A stretch of 64,000 bases of DNA from Ampelocalamus luodianensis (GCA_036346255.1 CM070640.1:35087238-35151237), one strand, 5' to 3'. Numbered from the stretch's first letter, positions 32,420 through 44,730 are shown. A program made the numbers and translations. Notes: a model not told the origin generated them from the sequence alone.

Positions 32420-33165
32420 TGCCGGCCATGAAGAGCAGGGCTCCGCCGCGCCGCACCGCTCCCGTCGCGGTCCTCGCCAGCGTCGCCGCCGCCAGCCGTG
32501 CGTTCGACCCGCTCATGCCGCCGCTCGCTAGCAGCGGCGCCGCCGCTGCCGCCCCCCGCACGGCCGCCCGTAGAAGACAACTCGAAGGGGAGTAGCCGCC
32601 GCGGCAGCCAGCTGCGCCACCACGCCGGCGCCCGCGACGGCCGGAGTGCCATCGCGACGGGCCGCGCGCGCGCGCCACCGCCGCAGCGGCTTCCGCCATG
32701 CGCCGCCAGCCTCGCTCTCGCCGCCGCATCACCCGGCGGCACCACCGGCCGCCGCCACCGCCGCCCGCACGGCCGCGCGACACGCTCGGCTCCGCTGGCC
32801 TCGCCGCACGCCGCCGGACGGCCGCGCGCCCGCCTCGCTACTCCTCGCCGGCCGCCCGCTCGCGCGACGTCTCGGCCCGCCGCAGCTACCGCCTCGAAGT
32901 TCCCACTTGCGCTGCACCGACCGCCGCCCGCAGGCACGCAGACGGCGCCACCTCCGCCCCGCCGGCGCCGCTAAACTCGCCGCAAAGACCGCCACCCGCC
33001 CGCCAGAAGCGGCGCTGCCGCCTATGCCGCCGCGCGGCCGCCACGTTGAGTCGCCATGCGCCGCAGGTGGCTGCCTCCACACCACCGAGCGCAGCCGCCG
33101 AGTAGGCGCCCGTCCGCTCGGCCAAGCAGGAATCAAAGCTGCCGCCGCCACTTCAATGGGGGCAA
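32420..33165. other. GC-rich block in the leader of copia element 1
   Basis: About 740 bp of strongly GC-rich, cgccgcc-dense sequence sits between the AT-rich leader and gag. Open frames exist on both strands (for example 32646-33311 plus, 32359-32937 minus) as expected from composition. None has a recognisable domain. It could be a captured host fragment or a normal part of this family's leader. Confidence 0.5.
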
Positions 33166-33929
33166 GGGAACCCTACAGCCACGGGTGCATCCCCTTGGAA
33201 CCAGCCAAATATTGGGCCTTTCGGGCTAAAGCAAACAAAAGGCCGAGAAGGCCATTGGGCCAAAGCATTTGCACGTGCCCAATTGAAAAAGAAAAGCATG
33301 TAAGGGAGTGAAAAGAATAAGGAAAAAAAAGGGAAATTGAAAAGGAAAAGGAGGTTTTGCAAAAAGACCCCTCAGAATTCTGAAAATTGCGAGATTTTTT
33401 TTGCGAATAAGGGAATTGTGCAGAAAACCCCCTGAAAATTGAAAAAAAAAATTACACGAGTCTTCTCTCGGAACTGAGATTTCGTGTTTTAACCCCTGGA
33501 AATTGCAGATTTCACCGAAAAGCCATTTTCCAGCAGAAAAGGACCTCGGGAATCCTTTTTTTTTTGCATATTTTTGAATTTTGAAGCATATTTATTCTTG
33601 TTATTGTTATTTCTATGCAATCTATTTACCGCATTTACTGTTTTGATTATCTGTGATTGTTTATATTGCTTTTAATCACTGAAAATAGCAGTAAATCATG
33701 AAAAATGCATAGAAAAATACGGGAATACGAACCTGGAGTTCGATAAGCATTATGAGAATTTTGCAACCATTTTATGTAGATTATAGCAGTAATCCTTTGA
33801 ATTTTTTGCATGAATATAAATATGACTGGCATCACGAACCAGTAGTTCGAAGAACTGACCCAGCATGGCCAGATTTTGTATAAAAATTGTATCAGTCTTC
33901 GATTCTGTGATAATATAATCACAGATGAG

Positions 33930-36900
33930 TAGAAGATTGAAAAGACTCTTTACCTTTCACCCGAACGCGGTGCAATCCGCAAGCAACTATCGTCAAGAGG
34001 CTACATGAAGTGTGCCGAATTAATTGACATTATGCAAGTTGCAGAAACTCAAGATGATGTTCTAAGAAAGAAATTCATCTCACAGCCACATAGTAGCATT
34101 GTTGACCATGAAGCCACTGCTAGCAGCTACAAGGTGATGAAGCCTCTCACGAATAAGAGGAGCAAGAAGGGTAAGGTCGTGGGTCGCACGTTATTGATGT
34201 TTTTCAGTCTAAGAGGAAGGGCAAATGGTAGCATGAGGTACACCTCGCCATTGCAGGCACGGAGGATTCACATCCATTATTTGCACTTATGAATGTGGGC
34301 AGCCCTGTAGCAGCCCCCATCATCCCTCCTTTGGATATCGCAGCGGTCGCAGCCGTAGCTACCCAAGAGGAAAAGATTGCGCATGGAACCGATTGAGGCA
34401 GAAGTTCCTGAATACTTCGCAGATTCGATCTAGTGCACACAATGCACTTGGATCTTTAATAGAAACTTACAGTTTATAATTGAAGCAGAATTTTGAATTA
34501 TTGAATAAAGGTTGCAAGCTCTAGGAGAGCAAAGCATTAAATTCTTATTATGAGTCCTACAAGGCTTATTTTCCCCGTTTTTATAATAGCAAGTTACGTT
34601 CTGATATCTGAAGTATTTTATCTATGTGTTGCTTGCTTTCTGCTACATATTAATAAAGTATATTATATTAGAACGTGTGTGGCGCCCTATAGAGGAAGTG
34701 TGCTTAGCATGTAGCGGCACAACGAATACCATCCTGAGAGAAATGGAAATTTTTCCAGTCAATCAGCAAGAATGTTGGTAGTCTTACGACAATCGCAGGC
34801 AGCGATACTTGTATAATAGGCTCAGGAAGTGCCATAATTATACTCTCAACGGGCACAACTTTGATCATTGAAGAAGACTTGTTGTACCCAGAATCGACTA
34901 GAACTCTCAAGGATATTTGCGCTAACAGTTTCCATGTAGAGACTGAAGAAGAGTATGGTACAGAATATCTGCTCACTACAAAGCATGAAGAAAGTGAAAA
35001 ATAGCATTAGAATATCTTCCTTCATATGAAATTGGGCTATACTACACTAATATTAAGGCACCTGCACCCTGTACTGCCCTGAAAACCGTATTTAGAAGCT
35101 CTATTTTTTTTCTATCTCTGGCATGATAGATTATGCCGCTCAGGTCTCAGGATGATGAGAAATATAATTAACAATTCACAGGGACATAATATGAATGTAA
35201 AGAATTTCCCGAATCAGGAAGATTTTGTGTGCCCTGCATGTGCCACCGGGAAATTAATTACTAGACCTTTTGCCCTGAAAGCGAAGGATAAAGTCCCTGT
35301 ATTCCTGGAACGTATCCAGGGAGACATTTGTGGTCCTATACAGCGCCTGTATGGGTTATTTAGGTATTTTATAGTGCTCATCAATGCTTCCTCGGAATGG
35401 TCGCACGTATGTTTATTGTCTACGAGAAACCATGCTTTTGCAAAGCCAATCTCGCAGATAATTAAATTATAAATATTTTCCCTGATCATCATATGAAGTC
35501 CACCTGAATGGACAACGCCGGAGAATTTACTTTGAAAGCATTTGATGATTATTGCACGAAAATGGGAATTAAAAGTTGAGAATTCTGTACCGCATATCCA
35601 CACCTAGAATGGACTAGCAGAACTTTGAAGAATTGTAATTTACCAACTACATGTTGGGGACACGCAGTCCTGCTCGCAGCAGCTCTCATCAATTTTAGAC
35701 CATCGGCCTATAACATCCATCCACCTATGCAACTAGCGTAAGGGTCACCACCGAAAACTTCTCATCTTCACAGGTTTGGCTGCAAGGGTATATACCTATA
35801 CCACCACCGCAGCGAACTGCATTGGGTCTTCTCCGAAAGTCTGGGATATACGTTGGTTATGAGACAGCATCCATAATCAAGTATTTGGACCCCATGACTG
35901 GAGATTTGCATAATGCCTGATAATTCAAGTCTAGAAGACATTTGAAGTACAATAGATGAGGTTAGTTTCCAATCATTAGGGGGAGGAAATCAACCCTTGA
36001 TAATAATGTCGGGAAATAATTGAAGTCTAGAAGACATTTGAAGTCCAGAAGATAATTGAAATCTATGCATATGACCCGAGCACTAGTGAAGCAAATAGAG
36101 AAGTCCAGAAGATAATTGCAGTCTAGAAGATAATTGAATTGAAGTCTAGAAGACAATTGAAGTCCAGAAGATAATTGATTTGCAAGCATTAGCGAATCAA
36201 CTGCTAGACTACTTTAGTGATTTGAAGAGTGTGAATAAGTAGCATTTGCCTGCAAGCAATGCACCGGAGAGGGTTGAAATACCATTGAAGGTATTCCTAA
36301 TCCCGTCCAGAGGCCTCAAAATAAAAGGACGAGAACTCCGGTCCTCGAATCCGGTAACCGTGGGCGCTGGTGAAAAGGATAAGAAGGACTCGACACACCG
36401 GCCACCAAGTACCCCGAAACTAGAAGGGAGCCGCTTGAGACTGCATCGGTATGGAACCTTCAGAAAAGGTATACCAGAATTGAACATCCCCATGAAGGGA
36501 GACATCAACATGGATGTGTGCGCACACATCGGAGCTGAAAAACTAAAGGGACTTGCCCCGCAATTGGAAGCAGCGGTGAGCAAGTAGAAACATTAGAAGA
36601 ATCGCCCCTTGAAGAAATAGCTATAAACTTTATGACCTCGGGAGAATCTTTGAATATGACAACAGCCAATGTTGACATTTACTTTGCAAAGAAACTTACC
36701 ACAATCATCAATCTTGATTCAGAGCCTGCATCGCTCGCTAAATGAAAGAAAAGATCAGATTGAGAAGATTAGGAGAAGGCAATAGAAACTGAATTATTCT
36801 CTCCGAATAAAAGAAAGACGTTTGGGCCTGTAAGCCGCACACCTCCCCTTGTGCACCCCATAGGGTATAAGTGGGTATTTGTTCGAAAGAGAAATGAAAA

Positions 36901-38290
36901 GAAGAAAGGCTCGTTGTACAAGGTTTCACTGGACATCCAGAAGATGATTATGAAGAAACTTATTCCCCGGTCATGGGCGGAACTCCCTTTTAAATATTTA
37001 TCTCAATGGCAGTGAACTTGAAGTTAGAAGTGAAATTGATGGATGTGGTACCTGCATACCTTTATGAAATATTGGATTCAGACATTTATATGAAGATACT
37101 TGAATGTATCACTGTCCCGAACCAAAACAGAGCAAATAGAAATATGTACAGTGTGAAACTCAGAAAGTCATTGTACGAACTTAAGCAATCGATTGTAATG
37201 TGGTATAATCGCTTGAAGCGACTTTCTATGCATGAAAGGCTACACGAACAATGAGAATAATCTCTGTGTATTTATATGATGATCCCAGAATGGATTTTGT
37301 ATAATCTTAGAGTATGAAGATGATCTGAATATCATCGGAACCCTGAAGGATATTAGGAAAGCAAGCTCTTACTTGGAGTCGGAGTTCGAAATGAAAGATT
37401 TGGGTAAAACCAAATATTGCCTAGGCTTGGAGCTTGAGCATGTCCCTGAAGGATTATTAGTACATCAGTCAACCTACACTCAGAAGGTGTCAGAAAGGTT
37501 TGACTTTGGAAAGGCATACCCTTTGAAAGTGTCAATGGTCGGGAGATCTTTGCAGCAAGACAAAGACCCGTACAGACCTAAAGAAGAGGGGGAGAAAGTC
37601 TTGGGACCGGAATTCCCACACTGAAGTGCAATAGAAGCACTAATGTATTTAGCAAACTGTACTAAAATGGACATTGTATTTGCCGGGAACCTACTAGCAA
37701 GGTATAGTGCAGAACCTACCAAAGGTATTGGCAGGGAATAAAAGGACATCTTCCGATACCTCTAAGGAAGCAAAGATCTTGGTCTGTTCTACAGAAAGAA
37801 CAAAGACTTAACTATGAATGACAATACAAATAACGGGTACTTGTAGGACCCGCATACAGCCAAATAGCAAACATGCTATGTATTCCTATGTGGTGGAACC
37901 GTAATTCCATAAAAATCGTCTAAGCAGAGTCTTGTACCGATTTCGACGAACCACTTGGAAACAATAGCACTACACGAGGCCTCACGAGAATGTGCTTGGC
38001 TTCGGTGGATGATTCACCATATCCAGCAGTCATGTGGATTGAATGCCGCATTAACCCCCACTATTATCTATGAAGATAAATGCAGCTTGTGTTGCACAAG
38101 TACAGATGGGTTATGTGAAGAATCCTCTCACAAAGCATATCAACCACAAGTTCTTCTATGCTCATGAATTGCAAAAGATGAACGTATTTAAAGTACTGCA
38201 TACTAAGTCATGTGAGAATCTTGCAGATTTATTCACTAAGTCACTTCCAGCGTCTAACTTTGAAAGATGCATATGTGAATTGGAATGATG
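33930..38290 (+). pseudogene. copia element 1 gag-pol pseudogene
   Basis: A gag remnant (ELIDIMQVAETQDDVLRKK, then a Lys-rich KRSKKGK stretch) lies at 34005-34200. The protease motif reads ACSGTTNTILREM (34710), with Cys where the catalytic Asp should be. The gag-pre-integrase finger (LWHDRL, CPACATGKL) and integrase core start (RIQGDICGPI) lie at 35120-35470, followed by many stops. Integrase ends near 35960. After an 18-bp repeat array and a linker (about 36240-36590), RT resumes with GYKWVFVRKRNEK (36860) and EFEMKDLGKTKYCLGLELE (37390). RNase H runs to about 38290 (NLADLFTKSLP). Dozens of stops and frame changes prevent expression. Confidence 0.88.
35990..36185. repeat. 18-bp tandem repeats between integrase and RT of copia element 1
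   Basis: Units of the type 'ttgaagtccagaagataa' recur about nine times, with variants (gtctagaagaca). Their length is a multiple of three, so they would lengthen the polyprotein linker in frame if it were open. One interruption holds unrelated sequence (36058-36098). Confidence 0.75.
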
Positions 38291-38577
38291 AGACTTAGAG
38301 AAGTGCAGAATTCAGAGGGAGAACCTTCACAAACTCATTATTAAAGTTTGATCATGAAGATCGAGTACCCAAAGAATAAATCCAGGAGATTAAATGAAAT
38401 TGGGTGGATTGTACTCTTTTTCCCTTGACGAGTTTTCCTGAAGTTTCTCGGCTAAGGTTTTTAATGAGTCAATTCGTGCATCACAGCAGAACTTGTATCA
38501 TGTACTCTTTCTCCAAATTTTCCCCACTGGGTTTTTATGGAGTTTTGACGAGACATAGACATGAAGGATGAGTGGCC

Positions 38578-38586
38578 AAGGGGGAG
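38578..38586 (+). other. polypurine tract of copia element 1
   Basis: AAGGGGGAG directly precedes the TG of the 3' LTR. Confidence 0.85.
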
Positions 38587-38859
38587 TGTTAAGAAACCGG
38601 GCCCAAGACCAGGAGTCCTGGCCCAAGATGGGCTCCTCATTCCAAACCCTAGCAGGGTCGTAGCCTATAAATAGGAGGTGCTATTTATTGTAAAGGATTG
38701 ATCGATGGATGAAGGAATAAAGAGAAGCAAGACGTCCCCCTATATCTCTGTGTTCAATCTCTTATTATGTTCTTGTTGTTCATGCATTGTTCTTACGATT
38801 CTACGCTTGTCTACGAGGTAATCGCTCGGACTGGACTCGCTAGCGACGGTTCCTCAACA
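38587..38859 (+). repeat. 3' LTR of copia element 1
   Basis: 273 bp and nearly identical to the 5' LTR. The observed differences are transitions, plus one extra A (gcccaagacc against gcccaagcc). Confidence 0.93.
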
Positions 38860-39134
38860 TCCATGACTCCACGAGTTCCTAGTTTCGCTTATGACGGTCT
38901 CTGCACTTGGGTCCCAGACCGAGCCTATATATACATACCCACACGCACGACGCTCCCCACCGTCCCGAGACGCCCACGCTCCCCGTGCCGTACGTTTATT
39001 CTACGTATTCCTCTCGCCGTCGCCGTCGCCGTCGTCCTCCGTGTCCGATCTCCCCACGCCTATCTAGGGTTTACGCTTGCGCCACCGGCGTGTTTCCACC
39101 ACTGTATGAGCATCCGCCTCGCCAACCTGGGCCG
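38860..39134 (+). other. promoter- and 5'-UTR-like segment fused to the ureide permease fragment
   Basis: A TATATATAC box at 38929-38937 is followed by a C-rich leader with ccgtcgccgtcg repeats and 'ctagggttt' (39065), which together look like a plant promoter and 5' UTR reading right. It runs directly into UPS-A exon 5 in the opposite orientation at about 39135. No protein is recognised after it. Confidence 0.4.
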
Positions 39135-40976
39135 ACAACCAGGTGCGGCACGCCCTTCTTCAGGACGTGCCACTGGTCGTTGGTGGCCAGGTTGATCGCT
39201 GGGGAGAAGCAGATGCCGGTGAAGAACACCAGGCCGAGGCCAAGCAACTTGCTGGAGCCAAACACCTGCATCACAGTTCACAAAGCTGGAGTACATGTAA
39301 GATGCAACTGCAGGGTGCTCTGCTGCAGCATGAGAGCTTCACCATTTTTAGAGTGGGTGGGTCACCTTGATTGATCGTCTCTTCTCGATCTGAATGATGA
39401 ACTCTGCGGTTCCAGGTTTGGAATCACCGGTAGCATTGTGATCTTCCTCTTCGCCATATCCTCTGGCCCTTCGGAACCAGGCAGCAACTTTGCTGAAAAA
39501 TAACAGCAAGTTTCTATGACATATGTACCGTACAATTTGTTCATCTTTCAGATGGCTAAAACCTTTGTCAGGAATGGCCGGACGCGAGCCCGAAGTACGA
39601 CACTGTTGGCCTAGCCGGCATGACACGGCCTAACACCTAAACAGTCATGCTGGCCTGGCCCAACGCATCGTGCCATCCTTGGGTCGCGAACTCAGCCCAA
39701 CGGCCCGACCCAGACATTACACGGCACGGCTGGCATGGAGGAGGATGAGGAGGCGGCGGTTTCCACTGTGGCGGTGAGCGGCGGCGGAGTAGGAGTTGGC
39801 GGCGGGGGCACAGCACCTTTTTCTAGATGAACTAAACGGGTCGACTCTAGCGCGTCGGGCCGTGCCGTGCCACCCATTTAGCCAGTTCTGATTGCTTCTA
39901 CTTATCCTATGAACATATTGTACTTCCTGACATTAAGAAAATGCTTCTAAAATCAGAGTTGAAAAGGAGAACAATGCAGTGATTTGTACTGAAATGGCTT
40001 GCTAACATGCTTAGCTTCTCCTCATTATCCTTGTCATTGGAAGAATGGACAGCAGAGCCGATGAACACAGCGATGAGGAAGCACGCGACACCGGGGAAAA
40101 GAATCTCAGCTCTATTTATGCACCCATCGAGAAAGTAGTTCACGGTTGTGCTTGGACTCTGGAGGTGAAGAAATTATCCACAGCAGCAAAGTTCAAGAGC
40201 CAGAGTTTAAGATTGACAAAATATTCAGAAATGTATGTATGTAAGAATCTAAGTACCTACAACAACAGTCAGGCTTGTCACTGACAGACCGACAAACGCC
40301 CACGCATATTGTGAGACCAGATTCCCGAGGCTGAGGGCGAGGCCACCGGCCATTGCAAATAGGATTGAAAGCCAGTTATCCTGCATTTACCATTGAATCA
40401 GGAAAGAACTTACTGAAGATGACCCAAAACAGAATTGAATGCTTGGAAGTCTGATGACCCAAAACATGATAACAGTCGCAAACAGTGAGATTGCAACGTT
40501 GCATAAGATTTATCACAACTCAGAAGAACCACTAAAAGACACTTCTTGATTAGGAGAACATTCCATGCTTTAGCAATTTGAGCTCAGAGGTATTCTTCAA
40601 ACTCAAACTGTCAACTTCAAACTATTCTGAGCTCGGAGTTAGCAGCTTCAAATGCCGTCGATTACTTGTCGACAAATCGATAGCTGAAAATAGTTTTGTT
40701 AACATCAACCAAATCCTTGGAAGCTACTATGCATAATACCTGAGTGAGCTGAGTGAAGAAGTTGGGCATGGCAGGCCTACTCCCTCCAACCTGCCCAAAT
40801 GTTATGGCAATCACAACAGCAGCAAGGAGATTGCTAACGGAGTAGTTGAGGTACGTGTGCTGAGGCAGCCGGCCTCTACGCTCCAGGAGCGTCAGGAGAG
40901 CAGGCCAGGTACCCAGAAGCAAGAGGGACTCCAGCATCAAGGCGACGGCGCTGCCTCTGTGCTCGACGATGTGCAT
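39135..40976 (-). pseudogene. ureide permease gene fragment (UPS-A)
   Basis: Ureide permeases carry allantoin and related compounds across plant membranes through about ten helices. Five exon pieces with introns are present on the minus strand. Exon 1 (40976-40740) starts MHIVEHRGSAVAL and holds LLERRGRLPQHTYL. Exon 2 (40380-40257) has LFAMAGGLALSLGNL and QYAWAFVGLSVT, then appears to lack about four residues. Exon 3 (40151-40007) has NYFLDGCINRAEILFPGVA and GSAVHSSN. Exon 4 (39492-39366) ends TAEFIIQIEKRRSIK. Exon 5 (39265-39135) has FFTGICFSPAINLATNDQW and breaks off after PHLVV. Donors and phases agree between exons, but the exon 3 acceptor reads AA instead of AG. The C-terminal half is gone. 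The upstream region is split by a MULE 47 bp before the ATG. Confidence 0.88.
39590..39880. other. GC-rich insertion-like block in UPS-A intron 3
   Basis: A segment dense in 'cggcacggc', 'ggcccgac' and 'gccgtgcc' motifs contrasts with the AT-rich intron around it. It resembles ends of hAT-type elements, like the block at 15110. I could not fix inverted ends or a target duplication. Confidence 0.35.
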
Positions 40977-41032
40977 GTCGACGGCGATAGTGAATCGGAA
41001 CCGAGATGTGTGCCCTCTGGAGAGGATTTCAG

Positions 41033-41318
41033 AATTTTTTTTCCCCCTAAATGGCACTGTCAGGAGACGCGTTAGCATAAATGGCCTCCTTTCAACCAAA
41101 AATGCAGAAATGGCACGCAGATCCGTCCTAGGAGCAAACGGACACGTGCCGTTGCGCCACAAGGCTGTTTAGCGCGTTCGTCCATCCTGCCCGCGGACGA
41201 GCCTCACGGCAGCGTGTCCGTCCGTCCTGTGTGCGGATGAAGAACCTCCGTCCATCTATCGTTTGGACAGGCCGGGTCTGCCCCTCCCGCACGTGGTCAA
41301 CAAGCATTAAGCTGATTA
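41033..41318 (+). repeat. left terminal inverted repeat of the 10.4-kb MULE
   Basis: It aligns in reverse complement with 51112-51436. Relative to the right arm it lacks about 35 bp near 41165. Confidence 0.87.
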
Positions 41319-42693
41319 ATCCTGTCATGCAGGCACCGAAAGCCAAAAGGCTCTCCTTTCCATTTTCACCGAAAGCTGATTAATACGTAGACAAGATTCG
41401 TCCCGCACGAGGCCGGACGCGTTGAAAGCACCCTCATATCTTGTCCATTGCCCTCATGTCTTGCCCGTCACATCTGTCTCTCGCATGCATGCATGCAGTC
41501 CTTGTGCGTATTTCCCTCCCAACAGATCGTGCTCTCATCCTCGCTATAAATGTGGTGTTACGAGCGAGGCGCTTCGCTCGCACTCATTCATTTTCGCTCG
41601 CACTCATTTTTGCTCGTGCTCTCTCACCGTTTTGATGTTTCTTTTCGAAGAGGATTAAGTATTATTTAGAGCCGTCATTAGCGGTCATATCAACAGATAA
41701 TTTTTATGTATTGTATTTATTAAATGTGTAGTTATCTAATTAGTCATAATTAATTACTTGTAGTTATTTAGGCGTAATTAATTTAGTCCCCATCATTTAG
41801 GTGTTATTAAATTTGTGTTCTTAGTTAGTAGCGATAAATTAGACCGTAATGAATTAGTCATGTTGATTACATTAGGCCTAGTTGAGTAGTGTTGATTACG
41901 TTAGTCCAAAATAAGTGGCTTAATCTACGTGACCATAATTAATTTGTTGGTATTTAACGACTTATAGTTATTTAGTGGTAACTATTTAGTTAGTGGCAAT
42001 GATGAAGCAATTTCACACTTAAATTTAGGTAGACTTTCAGGCCTCAGAGATTGAACAATATTATCTCCATTATCTAACTTGATGTACTCAAGATTTTCAA
42101 ACGACAATAGTTGTTGGCCTGAAGCTTAATTTTTGTCATAGTACTGATGTACATCACCACAAATTAGAAGTACAATGACACTGAACCAAGCAATAACTAG
42201 CTATCCATTAGATTGGAATGGAATGTATATTTTTAGCTTCACGCAACATAGTGGAAGTTCCACTTGCGCCTGCAGATGTGATTCTATTTTCGAAAAAGCG
42301 TGCAGATGTGATTTAGCTTTTCAATCTTTCAAGGTTGGACACCAATTAATGATCCTGGAAAACTAAAGGACCAGGTCATAGTGCACTCATGAGAGTAGTT
42401 AAATGGTCAGTCTAAATAAGGACCAGAGGCATCATTTATCAAGAGGAAAGGAAGGACCAGAGCCATTAAATTATCATAGTGTTAGTACCTTCCATATATA
42501 GTTTGGAACATGGTCTTCCAAGTAAGAAGTGTGAATCTTATGCTGAATATTTACATAAAAACAGTGCAAGATGGTATATTTAGATGTCTTGTGTGCAAAG
42601 AATCGGGCTGTTGTTGCTTATATGCCCTGTTTGTTATATTATGTTGTGTAAATCGGGTTGTTGTTGCTTTAGGTAATTGCAAACATACAAGAT
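41319..42693. other. MULE interior, non-coding
   Basis: This part contains short simple motifs (gcatgcatgcatgcag at 41483, a cgagcg...cgctcg hairpin at about 41559-41580, repeated 'cgctcgcactcat') and then AT-rich sequence rich in taattaatt and ttagt. No protein-like frame is supported. Confidence 0.5.
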
Positions 42694-44040
42694 TTGGTAG
42701 TGTTTTATGGTGATGGCCTCATACGGGCCAGACCCGATGGGTTGGACCTGTCAAGGTATCAATACAAGGTGGTCTGGGCGGAGAGGCTCGATGCGATGAA
42801 TATTTACGAGCTTCGAAGCTACATCCAGAGAGAGTTCGTTACGGAGGCAATGACGAAGAAACTTGTGATCGAGGGAATCACTTGCATGCATACCGTGTGG
42901 GAGCTGGTGAAGTTGAATGGAAGCGTAGTATGGAGCCAGTACATGCAAATCGCCTCCCATCCCGAGGAGACCATTTACGGGAGATCGATGGTGTGCGTGA
43001 ATTTTGTACGTAGGGTACCAGGAAACCTTGATGATACCGAGGCCTCGACAAGCGAACAACCGCAGTGGAGCTTGAAGACGGTAGCACGGAATGTGCTGCG
43101 TCGGAGGGAAGGCCCGCACATAATTTTGTGCAAAATGAGGGGACGGAATTGTGGTGGTCGACCCGCATTGACTGCCACGAGTATCTACCGGACCATCCTC
43201 TTGGGTTGTAGTCTAACAAGGACACCGACCAAGGCTTGGATGGTAGCGACGAGGACGCACACCCGGACGGTGGTCCAACTGGGGGAATTATGTCATTGGA
43301 GGTGCCTTACGTGGTATCGAGACTTGATGATATCGCAGTGCGTTCCCTAGTACTGTCGCAAAAAGGAGGGTCTAAGTGGGGGTTTGATTATGACATCTTC
43401 TTAGTTGGGTAGTGCTTCCCTAGCAAGGTGACCATGCAACAAGCTATAGCACGGTGCGCCTTGTCCATCAGCCGTGTGTACGGAGTGCACCGATCCAACC
43501 CAGGATATTACGCAGTGAAGTGCGTAGTGGAAGGCTGCCCTGCCAAGATCAGCACTCACTGAGCAAAGATCTTCGGCTCGGTTTTCGCAGTCAACACGGT
43601 TACTGACAACACTTGCGAGTTTAGCGAGCCCCTATGGTAGTATCGGAATGTGACTTCTGCATATGTGACAAGCCTCATCAGCCACCTAGTTGTGGCGGAT
43701 GTTGTGGCGGATGTGTCCGTCTCCCCAAGATGCTCGCAGGAGTGCCATAAGTTTCTCGCAGTGGATTCAATGCCACACTCCTAAATTGGACAAATGGTCC
43801 CATCTCTATGACACAGACAGTGATCTTTGGCCGGACAGGGTGCAATAGGGCCTGAACAAGGCCTTAAAGATAATAGGGAAGGGATGACGGTAGAGGCAGT
43901 ACTTCCAGAACAACATGGATGCCAGCCAATGTACCAGTGTTAGCTGCACAATCAAGTGCAGGATATACAAGACCCATGGGCACTCAATGAAGGATTGCCT
44001 CAATAGACCGAGCTCGTCTAATCAACATTCAGTGTTGTAA
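42694..44040 (+). pseudogene. MULE transposase pseudogene (mudrA type)
   Basis: The N-terminal part (YGDGLIRARPDGLDLSRYQY and WELVKLNGSVVWSQYMQIA) follows the layout of plant mudrA proteins. After frame changes it shows VTMQQAIARCALSISRVYGV, NPGYYAVKCVVEGCPAKI (about 43500-43550) and NVTSAYVTSLISHLVV (43650), corresponding to the N-terminal DNA-binding region and the start of the catalytic part. A zinc-knuckle-like HGHSMKDC lies near 43985. The catalytic core is missing between these parts, so the element depends on other copies. Confidence 0.75.
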
Positions 44041-44265
44041 TTTAATGTATTATTCACCTTGTTTTTTATGTACAGCGAAGCTTCTACAATACCTAGATAT
44101 GTCGGACTTATCAGCAAACTTCTACGCGTGGATGGTGCAGAAGTGCAAGTGGCTTGCGAAGAAGGCCAAACATCTACAATATCCAGATTTTTCAATGAAA
44201 GACGCTCTGGTACCACCACTGTTTCTAGTCCTACCACACATGGGATACAATATGGGTCATGCGTC

Positions 44266-44716
44266 TGTTGGGTTGATCTCGGCTAACAACCCTGAGATCC
44301 AGGGGGCCACGCCCCACTCGCACCCTGATCGGGGGCGTAACCAACTCGTACGGTTTTGGTCCCATTCACCCCGCGCTATAACAAATAGGGGTACTCGGCA
44401 GACCTTCTTCTCTGTGTGGTTCTAGGCTACGAACAACCCAAACACACCTGATCTATCTCGAGCGCTAGGGTGAGCGAAGACCGAAGGCCGCCGTCGTAAC
44501 CGCGACACCGTCGTCGTCGCCCAAGCCACCTCTGCAGCCATCGACCAGGACTGCGCTTCACCTCCCAGTTCTACATCGATGGATCTACAAGCCTAATATC
44601 ATCTTCAAGTTCGAGTATGAAAATCTCGCTTCCGCTCTAAGGTTTAGGCTAGGTGTTCTTCACTGAGCTAGGGTTCATGTTGTTTAGATCTAGATTAGCC
44701 TTAGTTTTTGCGCACA
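44266..44716 (+). repeat. 5' LTR of copia element 2
   Basis: 451 bp. It contains 'gcgctataaca' (about 44371), the likely TATA region. Confidence 0.9.
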
Positions 44717-44718
44717 TT

Positions 44719-44730
44719 TGGTATCAGAGC
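44719..44730 (+). other. primer binding site of copia element 2
   Basis: TGGTATCAGAGC lies two bases after the LTR, complementary to initiator tRNA-Met. Confidence 0.88.

Larger units (their letters stand above)
31663..38859 (+). mobile_element. complete Ty1/copia element with degenerate coding region
   Basis: The element is bounded by short LTRs (31663-31934 and 38587-38859) starting TGTTAAGAAACC and ending CTCAACA. The flanks are tccat on both sides (31658-31662 and 38860-38864), a perfect 5-bp target duplication. A primer site begins right after the 5' LTR, and a polypurine tract AAGGGGGAG precedes the 3' LTR. The domain order is gag, protease, integrase, then RT and RNase H, which defines Ty1/copia. 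The LTRs differ by about eight transitions and one 1-bp indel. Confidence 0.95.

Noticed and set aside
32238..33311. Alanine/arginine-rich open frames on both strands
   Set aside because: Extreme GC content produces stop-free frames. No recognisable protein motif was found.
35990..36185. Short direct repeats resembling a CRISPR array
   Set aside because: Units are contiguous without unique spacers and lie in a plant copia element. The same applies to the 56-bp array at 6124.
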